From an uncultured Collinsella sp. (lineage in GTDB: Bacteria; Actinomycetota; Coriobacteriia; Coriobacteriales; Coriobacteriaceae), in contig CAUGNQ010000008.1 of assembly GCA_959600835.1 (NCBI GenBank), positions 1-60,617 of the forward strand: a stretch of 60,617 bases of DNA, written 5' to 3'. Shown here piece after piece: positions 53,705-60,617 of the stretch. The notes beneath the pieces are model-generated. The model was not told the DNA's origin. It did no database searches and saw nothing but the letters and a program-made list of their open reading frames with translations. How positions within the stretch are numbered: the first letter of the stretch is position 1; the number at the start of each line of letters is the position of its first letter. A program made the translations under genes and the position numbers.

Positions 53705-55534
53705 TTACTCCTGCTCGGACTCCTCAGCCTGCTTACGGCTGCGGATGAGGTGCGCCACGCCGATGCACAGCACCGCGCCACCGGCGATCCAAGTGAAAGT
53801 CACGCCGTTAAGGCCGGTCAGCGGGAGGCCCACGGACTTGGTGTTGCCGACATTGATGGTGACCTCGCCGGCATCAGCGTTGGTGCCGGTGTTTTCTTGA
53901 CCATGAAGAGCATTGTCGCCGACATTACCGTCAAGCTTGCCGGAGGCGATGTCGGTGCGCTTCTCGTCTGCCTCAGACACCTTTGCCTCAAGGGTCTTCA
54001 CCTTCATCGTGTCTTTGTTATACGTCGCGGTGATGATGAAGGTGAAGGGGTCGGCCTTGGTGGGGTACTTGGCAGGGTCGGGGGTCTGGACCTCAGTCAC
54101 CTTGTAGGAGCCGGCGTCGAGGTCGGAAACGGAGATCTTGCCTTCTTTGTCGGACGTGAACTTCACACACTCGGGAAGGTTTTCAGTATTGGTGACGGTC
54201 ACGAGCTGACCCGCGACGACACTGACGCCATCAACAGTACCCTCCGTCGAGGCAATATACTGGTTTTCGGTATTCTTGTCCGCGGACTGGATGGTGAAGA
54301 CGGCATTCTCAAGGCCCTGCTCGGTGCCCTGGTCGACCTTCTTGAGGTTGAGCTTGAACGCAAAGTCGGCGACGGTGTCCTCGATCGTCGTGCCCGTGCC
54401 AACGCCATACGGGTTGTTGGAGTACTCAAGCTTAACGGTGTTGGGGTTGCCACCCTTCTGAGTATTGTCAGTAGTGTTACCAATCACGGCATTGCCGTTG
54501 AGCACCGCCTTGTAGAAGACGACTATCTGAGTGCTGGCGTCTACCTTTGAAATCTCCTTGAGATACTTACCGTGCTCTCCCGCATTAGCGTTAATAGCCA
54601 AGGTGGTAGTTCCATCAGCATTGGTGGTTGGCGTCACAGTAAAGTTCTCTGTAATGTCGGCATATTGATCAATGTTGTTCTGATCTTTGTTTACAGCAAA
54701 AACTTGAGTTTGGCCATCAACATAGCTGAGGCCCTTGGAAAGGGTGTCAGTGAACTTATAGGTATAGCTATCGTAAGTAGCGTAGTTGCTGGCGATCGTG
54801 CCGGTGAGCTTGTAATTGACCTCCTGGCCGATCTGCGAATCGGCGACGTCATCCCAATCTTTCACAGGCACGGTCGTGAGGTCATCCTCCGCCTTGTTAT
54901 CATCAAGAATCTTCTTTTCAACCGTGGGGACGCTCTTCTTAGGGGTAATATTCACAGTTGTGTCCGCACCGTCAATAAGAGCGTACACCGGAGCTGAATA
55001 AGCATCGGTCGACTTGTCCCTGGGCTTTACCGTCGTATCAGTGAGGAACAGCCAGTAGCCGGCGTCAAGATTGGAAAGAGACGGCTGTGCGGCAGACGTC
55101 CTCTGCCACGTTGCATTGTTCTTCAAATTGTCGGCGATCATGCTCAGAACATTATCGCTTGCGACCTGAGAAGTGCTCCCAGTCACGCCTGACTTCTCGT
55201 TCAGCCAATCAGCGGCATCCTGGGCAGTCGTTTTGTTGTAGGCAGGCTCTTTTTTCTGAATTGCACGAACAACTGCGTCCTGAATTGCCTGTTGCTCTGT
55301 CACGTTTGTGCCCGCCCACTGAATGTTCTTTACAGTGGAGCCATTTACGTCAGCAGCGAAGATTTGAATGCCCTTATAAGTCGTTGATCCAGCGTAGTCA
55401 CCGTAATCGAACGTAACGGTCGTGTTGCCCGCTGCAAACGCCATGGTCACCGGGGCCATCACGCCGCCGAAGCTCAGCGCTGCTGTGAGGCCGGCGGTTA
55501 CTGCCAGGCGTGCAATGTTCTTGTTCATGCTCAT
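53705..55534 (-). CDS. Major pilin, isopeptide-forming, LPLTG
   Basis: A 609-residue fimbrial backbone subunit. Order: signal peptide ending near AFAAGN, an N-terminal domain, a pilin-like motif with lysine (NITPKKSVPTVEKKI), Cna-B type domains able to form Lys-Asn isopeptides, an E-box-like GSYKVTEVQTP near 510, and the sorting signal LPLTG at 570-574 followed by a hydrophobic helix and basic tail. Subunits are linked by the class C sortase. The preferred start at 55534 has GGAGGAAA. It shares its general design and pilin motif with the next protein upstream. Confidence 0.92.
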   Translation of the reverse strand: MSMNKNIARLAVTAGLTAALSFGGVMAPVTMAFAAGNTTVTFDYGDYAGSTTYKGIQIFAADVNGSTVKNIQWAGTNVTEQQAIQDAVVRAIQKKEPAYNKTTAQDAADWLNEKSGVTGSTSQVASDNVLSMIADNLKNNATWQRTSAAQPSLSNLDAGYWLFLTDTTVKPRDKSTDAYSAPVYALIDGADTTVNITPKKSVPTVEKKILDDNKAEDDLTTVPVKDWDDVADSQIGQEVNYKLTGTIASNYATYDSYTYKFTDTLSKGLSYVDGQTQVFAVNKDQNNIDQYADITENFTVTPTTNADGTTTLAINANAGEHGKYLKEISKVDASTQIVVFYKAVLNGNAVIGNTTDNTQKGGNPNTVKLEYSNNPYGVGTGTTIEDTVADFAFKLNLKKVDQGTEQGLENAVFTIQSADKNTENQYIASTEGTVDGVSVVAGQLVTVTNTENLPECVKFTSDKEGKISVSDLDAGSYKVTEVQTPDPAKYPTKADPFTFIITATYNKDTMKVKTLEAKVSEADEKRTDIASGKLDGNVGDNALHGQENTGTNADAGEVTINVGNTKSVGLPLTGLNGVTFTWIAGGAVLCIGVAHLIRSRKQAEESEQE

Positions 55535-55642
55535 CTTCTTTTCCTCCGTTTTCCGTTTGATTCTCATTCGATCGGTCATCATCTGTCTGTGTCTTAGCAT
55601 CTGCTTCGCTACGTCTCGCCCCGCTCTCTGTGGGGCTGCCAG

Positions 55643-57313
55643 CTACTCTTTATGGCTGCCACCTCCCCGCTTGACCAGGAGCGCGGCCACGATGAGCGCG
55701 GCTCCGGCGACCGCTGCGGCGGCCGCGGCGTACATTGCCATATCGCCAGTCGAGGGCATAAAGCCTCCGGTGATAATGCTAGGGGGTGTGCCGGTGGGCG
55801 TGTTGATGAGCGACGCCTCCAGGCTGCCCGTCGACCCGTCCGCGCTGTCGGCGCGCAGGGGCGACTCGGCCGTGATGGTGAGTTTGGGCTTGGCGGCGGC
55901 CACCTGGTCGACGTCCAGGCCCTCGGCCTTGACCGTCACGGAGCGCGTGCCCTCGAAGGCGGTGTAGCCCTTGGGCGCCTTGAGCTCGCGGACCTCCAGC
56001 TTGCCCGAGTCCACGCCCGAGACGGTCACGCGGCCGTCCTCGCCCGTGGTGACGGTGGCCTTGCCCTCCGCATCCCACGTGCCGTCGGCCGCCAGCGTGC
56101 GGCCGCGGTCGTCGGCGATGCTCAGGACCGCCCCGGCAAGCGGCTTGTCACCGTCGCTGCCGCGCTTGGTGAGCGCGAGATCCCAGGTGTAGGCGCACGC
56201 GTCGTCGCTCGGCGTGCGGGTGAAGCCGGCGTCGCCGGACTGGTCGGCAAAGGGAGAGCGCGGGTAGCGCAGGTAGGCCTCGTTGGGGTTGCCCTTCGCG
56301 ATGCCGTGGTTGCATGCGCTGTTGAGCGGTGCGTTGTACACGGCGACCACGCGGACGCCCGCGGTGAAGGCGTCGGCCCCGCCGAGCGCGGCGATCAGGT
56401 CGCCGGTGCGCACGGTGAAGGTCTTGCCGTCGGCCGCTACCTTGGTGGCGCACTGGGCCGTGATGTCGGTCCAGCCCTTCGCGGGCTCGGTGCCGACGCG
56501 GCCGTCCTTGTCGGCCGAGACGGCGTCAAAGCCGCCGTCCGCGCCCGTCGCCACGTACACGCGCATGCTCGCGGCCACCTTGGAGGGGTCGAGCCCCGCG
56601 CTCATGGTGTCGACGAACCGCACCGTATAGGTGTCGTAGGCAGCAAGGCCCGCCGGGACCGTGGCAGAGAGGCGCCAGTACAGGTCGTCGGCGACCGTGG
56701 CGTCGGCGGCCTTCTGCCATGCGGCGGTGCTGTCCTCCAGCACGTGCTTGGCGACCTTGGGCGTCGCCGCCTTGGGCTTGACGGTGACGGCGCTGCCGCC
56801 CACCAGGGCCATGATCGGCGCGGTGCCGGCCTCGCCCTGGGCGATGGCGTCGTCTCTGGCGACGATGAGCCAGTAGCCGCAGGGCAGCTCGGCCGCCGTG
56901 CCCGCGTTAAGGGCCACGGGCACGGCGCCAGAGCTCTGGAGGGAACGAGCGAGCTGTGCGCTCAGCGCGCTCGTAAGGTGGGAATCGGTGTTGAGCCACT
57001 CGGCAGCGTCCTGCGCGGTGGTCTGGGAATCGGGCATGCCGGCGCTGTGCAGCACAGGCAGGACAGCGTCGCGCGCGGCGTCGCTTGCCCAAGCGAGGTC
57101 GGTAAAGGTCTTGGCGTCGCCGTCGCCGTCGACGACGTTGGCGCTAAAGACCTGGTAGGCGTCGTAGTTGCTCGCCACGGCGCCGCTCACCGTGATGGAA
57201 CCGGTCGAGGTCGGCGCGGCCTGCGCGGATGCGGGGAACACAACCGCGCAGATGCCGATCAGGAGGGCAAGCAGCGCAAACAAGATCGGGAAGGAGCAAA
57301 CTTTCTTATTCAC
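55643..57313 (-). CDS. Minor pilin or basal subunit, MPSTG
   Basis: A 556-residue fimbrial subunit. Signal peptide (FALLALLIGICAVVFPASAQAA), pilin-like VKPKAATPKVAKHVLED, a C-terminal Cna-B domain with E-box-like LEVRELKAPKGY, and a sorting motif MPSTG at 519-523 with hydrophobic helix and basic end. The methionine for leucine in the sorting motif suggests a role as anchor or basal pilin, or recognition by another sortase. The start is GTG at 57313 after GGGAGG, overlapping the adhesin stop by eight bases. Confidence 0.88.
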   Translation of the reverse strand: MNKKVCSFPILFALLALLIGICAVVFPASAQAAPTSTGSITVSGAVASNYDAYQVFSANVVDGDGDAKTFTDLAWASDAARDAVLPVLHSAGMPDSQTTAQDAAEWLNTDSHLTSALSAQLARSLQSSGAVPVALNAGTAAELPCGYWLIVARDDAIAQGEAGTAPIMALVGGSAVTVKPKAATPKVAKHVLEDSTAAWQKAADATVADDLYWRLSATVPAGLAAYDTYTVRFVDTMSAGLDPSKVAASMRVYVATGADGGFDAVSADKDGRVGTEPAKGWTDITAQCATKVAADGKTFTVRTGDLIAALGGADAFTAGVRVVAVYNAPLNSACNHGIAKGNPNEAYLRYPRSPFADQSGDAGFTRTPSDDACAYTWDLALTKRGSDGDKPLAGAVLSIADDRGRTLAADGTWDAEGKATVTTGEDGRVTVSGVDSGKLEVRELKAPKGYTAFEGTRSVTVKAEGLDVDQVAAAKPKLTITAESPLRADSADGSTGSLEASLINTPTGTPPSIITGGFMPSTGDMAMYAAAAAAVAGAALIVAALLVKRGGGSHKE

Positions 57314-60300
57314 GACGCTCACCTCCCTTCGCATTCGCCTTGCGACGAATGTGCATCCAGGCCGCAGCAGCGCAAAGCACCGCCGCGCCGGCAAGGTACG
57401 TCAGAGTGACGCCCGACATACCAGAAAGGGGCAAAGAGGTGGAGTAGGTGTTGGTGAAGGTGGGAGTGGACTTGCCGGTGAGGTCGTGGGGCGTGTCAGT
57501 GGTCACTTCACTGCCATCACGATCCTGAATCTGCTTGTAGGTCGCAGTGACGTCGATATGGTGGTTAGAGTCGTCAGTCGCGTTAACCGTAATCTGATAG
57601 ACCGACTTGTCGTACGTATAGTGCGAGAACAGCGAACCGTCGTCTTTCTCGCGCACGTAGTACGTGAAGGTCTTGGAAGCACCACGGCCAGTGGGGCCAG
57701 ACGCGAGCTGGTCGAGTTGATCGAGTTTGTAATCAATCTTGTCGAAGCTCAGGGTCTGGGACTTGTCGCCGTCGGCAGTGGTGGACTTGCTGCTAACGAT
57801 ATCCGTAAAATCTGTGTCGGTCGCAAGCTGGAGCGTGAACCCCTTCATCTCGCCACCCTCAACGACCTTAGTCGCCATAGGCGTCCAGGAGCCCTTCGAG
57901 TCGTACGGAGTGAACTTGTTAGTGAAAGTCGTGGAGTCACCCTCACAGATAATTGGATAATAGTCTCCACTCTTCTGCACCTTGCTCCTCGCTTTTACGT
58001 TCTCCCACTTCCCAGACGACTCGCGGAATTCGTACTTGGTTACACCGACGTTTTTAATCGTGTAGTTATGGATGTAAAGATCCTTCAGTTGGCTTGAGTT
58101 TTCTTTACTCGGAACAGACATGAGCAAGGTCTTGGTATCTTCGGCCGTCACCACAATCTTATACACGCTGGAGTCGTACGTGATGTCAGAATCACCACCG
58201 GGATCTTCGACCAAGTAGTATGTGATTTCGTTACCCGCGCCACTCGATGCGAATTGTTCACCAAGGTCAAACGTAATGCTGCCTTCTGCATCATTTGCTG
58301 CTGTTCCAACCTCGGTGCAAACGTCGCGATTGAATGTCGTGCCAGCTGTCGTGCCAGCCAAAGGGTCGTCTGAATCCTTGCGATACACCGTAAAGGAGAA
58401 CTCCCCATCATTGAGCTTGCGGCCTTCCAGCTTCTTGGTCGCCTTGAGCTTGAGGCTCGGATAGACATACGTGTCCTCAGGCGCGCCCATGTACAGGTCG
58501 CCGTTCGACATGATGCCGCCGCCATGGTTCCAGGAATAATTGCCCGTGATAAACGTCGCGCCCGCCTCTAGCGCAGCCTTTCGCGCATTGATCGCCTCGG
58601 GGTCTTGAGCCTTAACATTCGAACTCAGGCCGATGCTGTTATATACCTGCACGCCACCGTTAGCGGGGACAGTAATGGCTTTCTGAAGCTCTAAGCTTCC
58701 CCGATACTTAGCATCGCCGCCGCCAAGCATTTTGCCAATCACCGCCGCGATCGGAGTCGTATGACCCTCCGCCGCAAGGAAGAAGTCCGCGTGGCCGTTT
58801 TCGCGAAACACTTCGGCATTGTAGGCGTCGGAGTCCTGGTCCTTACCGTGACCACCGCCGGAAAGATGGGGGGTGCCGTTATTGCCTGTATTACTCACGG
58901 ATTCGTAATCGTTCGCGTTTTGCTCATTTCCGGCAGAAGTATTACCGAAAATCGCCGTGCCGTCGGTGCCTGTCACCAAAGTCTTACCCGTCGGGCAAAC
59001 CGCAACGCCGCCACCGTAGCCACCGGCCTCATTGCTGCTTATATAGGAGTTATAGACAAATAGCCTACCAGCATTAGACGCGACCTTAGAATCGCCCTGG
59101 ACGAAGATGCCGCCTCCACCCCAGTCAAAGCGAGACATGCAGTGGTTATTAGTGATATAGACTGGATTTGAATTTGACGCTCCTTTTATCATCGCGTCAA
59201 CCATCTGGCCCACGCGAATGCCGGCACCCTCAGAGCGAAAACTCACGTTAGAGGCAATAGTTCCCCCCGTAATGTTGAGCCATGCCGTTCTCCCCCCTTG
59301 GTGTCCGATGTCGGTCACATAGACGCCACCGCCAGCTTCCTCAGAATAGTTGCCCGTAATCTGGCCACCAGAAATGGTGACATGAGTACCGTTTTTAGCG
59401 GCAAGTCCAGCACCGCCATGATCGCCATTACCATCGTTACCACAGTAATTGGCATATTTATTGTTAGTAATGTAGCCACCAGAAACAGTAACGCTGCCGC
59501 CTTCGGCCATGATGCCGCCGCCGAAACCAACACCAGTAGCAAGCGTGCTGTTGCCGGAGATTACGCCATTAGTTATGTTGACCGTGGAGTCTTTAGCATA
59601 CACACCACCGCCACTAGGAGCACTGTTGCCGGCAATTACGCCACCGGAAACCTCGAGGGTCGAATTACCGTGTATTTCAATTCCGCCGCCCGCACCCGAG
59701 CCAGAAGCTCCACACACATAGCCGCCGCGCATGTTGACGGTAGAGCCGTTCTCGGCATAGACCAAGCTGCTAACGCTGCTGCCTTGTTTTTGCGTGATCA
59801 CGCCGCTCACAAGGTTAAACGTGCCACCCTTGCCGTTGTTGTTATACAGATTGATGAGCTTTAGATTTGCGTTGCCGTCGCACGCCACGATGGCGCCCTT
59901 AATATCGACGTTATGTCTGACAAGCGTCTCGATTGTCCCTGTACCACTCGGAGTCGATTTGGTCACGTAGTAGGTAAGATTAGACGGAATGCCACCAACG
60001 TAATTTAGCTCGACTTTCTTGCCATAATTATTGGGATTCGGGTTCTGCCCCTGATTAGTCAGCTGTTGGACATCGTTGACCGTCTCAGTCACCGGCGCGG
60101 AGTCCTTAATTTCGTCCTTAATTGTAAGTGTTGCGCCGTTAGCAACATCAAATAACGGCATTTCGGTGTTCAAGCACTTGATCTTATAACCGTTTAAGTT
60201 CAGCGTTATATTGCTGCCGCTCTTCTCAAGTTTGATTTCACCAGCATAGTCAATATCAGCTGTAAGCTCGAAGCAGGCAGTTTGGTTTTCCCCAACGCCT

Positions 60301-60407
60301 TGAAGCTTAGCTGACAAATCATCGGCGTTAGTAATGTTAGTAATAGCTGTGGTTGTCTCTTCGCTCTCTGCAGCCTCCTCGGCTGACGCGACAGCGTTAA
60401 CATCCAT
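57306..60407 (-). CDS. Pilus tip adhesin with beta-helix, LPLSG; 5' end missing
   Basis: At least 1033 residues. Residues about 40-620 are a right-handed beta-helix with many GGGVYxxxSTVNITxGxISGN-type turns. Then two Spy0128/FctA-like isopeptide pilin domains (LKLKATKKLEGRKLNDGEF; MATKVVEGGEMKGFTLQL) and the sorting signal LPLSG at 992-996. The frame is open to 60566 and encodes an acidic Ser/Asp/Glu-rich stretch, but it meets a TAA at 60567-60569 and has no ATG/GTG/TTG beyond 60407, no ribosome site at 60407, and no signal peptide. So the gene seems truncated or disrupted at its 5' end. Lower GC than the pilins. Confidence 0.85.
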   Translation of the reverse strand: MDVNAVASAEEAAESEETTTAITNITNADDLSAKLQGVGENQTACFELTADIDYAGEIKLEKSGSNITLNLNGYKIKCLNTEMPLFDVANGATLTIKDEIKDSAPVTETVNDVQQLTNQGQNPNPNNYGKKVELNYVGGIPSNLTYYVTKSTPSGTGTIETLVRHNVDIKGAIVACDGNANLKLINLYNNNGKGGTFNLVSGVITQKQGSSVSSLVYAENGSTVNMRGGYVCGASGSGAGGGIEIHGNSTLEVSGGVIAGNSAPSGGGVYAKDSTVNITNGVISGNSTLATGVGFGGGIMAEGGSVTVSGGYITNNKYANYCGNDGNGDHGGAGLAAKNGTHVTISGGQITGNYSEEAGGGVYVTDIGHQGGRTAWLNITGGTIASNVSFRSEGAGIRVGQMVDAMIKGASNSNPVYITNNHCMSRFDWGGGGIFVQGDSKVASNAGRLFVYNSYISSNEAGGYGGGVAVCPTGKTLVTGTDGTAIFGNTSAGNEQNANDYESVSNTGNNGTPHLSGGGHGKDQDSDAYNAEVFRENGHADFFLAAEGHTTPIAAVIGKMLGGGDAKYRGSLELQKAITVPANGGVQVYNSIGLSSNVKAQDPEAINARKAALEAGATFITGNYSWNHGGGIMSNGDLYMGAPEDTYVYPSLKLKATKKLEGRKLNDGEFSFTVYRKDSDDPLAGTTAGTTFNRDVCTEVGTAANDAEGSITFDLGEQFASSGAGNEITYYLVEDPGGDSDITYDSSVYKIVVTAEDTKTLLMSVPSKENSSQLKDLYIHNYTIKNVGVTKYEFRESSGKWENVKARSKVQKSGDYYPIICEGDSTTFTNKFTPYDSKGSWTPMATKVVEGGEMKGFTLQLATDTDFTDIVSSKSTTADGDKSQTLSFDKIDYKLDQLDQLASGPTGRGASKTFTYYVREKDDGSLFSHYTYDKSVYQITVNATDDSNHHIDVTATYKQIQDRDGSEVTTDTPHDLTGKSTPTFTNTYSTSLPLSGMSGVTLTYLAGAAVLCAAAAWMHIRRKANAKGGERRE

Positions 60408-60566
60408 CGCATCATTATCTTCCGCCTGCGACTCGTACTTGGACTGCTCCTCCGGCCGAGCATCGTCGTCGCTCGCAGCATCGTCGCTGTTCTGGTTATC
60501 GGCGTCTGTGCCGGCATCCCCGTTAGTACTGTTGTCTATACCAGTAGACTCACTTGAGGAACCCCA

Positions 60567-60617
60567 TTACAGTCTGAAGTGGGCCACCGATAAATTTCGA
60601 TGGCGAGCATTCGGCGC
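60567..60617. other. Right edge: break in the adhesin gene, possible IS end
   Basis: Beyond the in-frame TAA the sequence no longer fits a signal peptide. It contains CCCATTACAGTCTGAAGTGG and an imperfect inverted repeat GCCACCGA / TCGATGGC (60583-60604). The style recalls the ends of IS3-type elements, but too little is present to decide. Confidence 0.3.

Overview
The window looks like a chromosomal contig from a Coriobacteriia gut actinobacterium, most likely Collinsella or a close relative. The evidence is gene content and style, not a database match: GC-rich coding sequence with long mirror-image antisense frames, the actinobacterial order rplM-rpsI-glmM, a type III glutamine synthetase, a split MetH system, a GldA/iron-alcohol dehydrogenase cluster, and a Gram-positive sortase C pilus locus. 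Many genes start at GTG or TTG with a strong Shine-Dalgarno. Both ends of the window look broken: a truncated excisionase-like gene on the left and a pilus adhesin without its signal peptide on the right.

Left end (1-3.6 kb) is accessory DNA: an excisionase-like protein, the stump of a second one, then a compact module of promoter, short two-hairpin RNA with terminator, and a DUF3800 protein, followed by a convergent GmrSD-like DUF262/DUF1524 protein. From 4 to 14.2 kb are housekeeping and redox genes: guaA, a type I asparaginase divergent from guaA, an XRE regulator with a perfect 20-bp operator, ychF, a four-cluster ferredoxin-like protein, two GldA paralogues and an iron alcohol dehydrogenase. 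From 14.7 to 19.1 kb a three-gene operon ends in a MurT-GatD fusion (lipid II amidation). A tRNA-Glu follows, with a curious T-arm-copying repeat and a MITE-like element.

From 19.9 to 38 kb: GS type III, a metF / MetH-reactivation / metH operon, a UPF0210 protein, a methyltransferase, YhbY, a large SARP/BTAD-type ATPase regulator, nagB, a glucose-type EIIA, glmM, rpsI, rplM and a patatin-like protein. At 38.5 kb is tmRNA, flanked by a second copy of the T-arm-associated repeat. Then come a RelB-like/PIN toxin-antitoxin pair and a P1B-type metal ATPase with its small DUF6110 partner. An IrtAB-like ABC pair divergent from an AraC regulator follows. The DUF6110 and ABC/AraC promoters share a rare palindrome, suggesting one metal-responsive regulon.

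From 48.2 to 51.7 kb is gatCAB, with an unusual insertion in GatB. From 52 kb to the end is a pilus operon on the minus strand: a large beta-helix adhesin with LPLSG, an MPSTG minor pilin, an LPLTG major pilin and a class C sortase, with a possible type I toxin-like small membrane protein between pilin and sortase. Several families of intergenic hairpins and repeats are scattered through the window.
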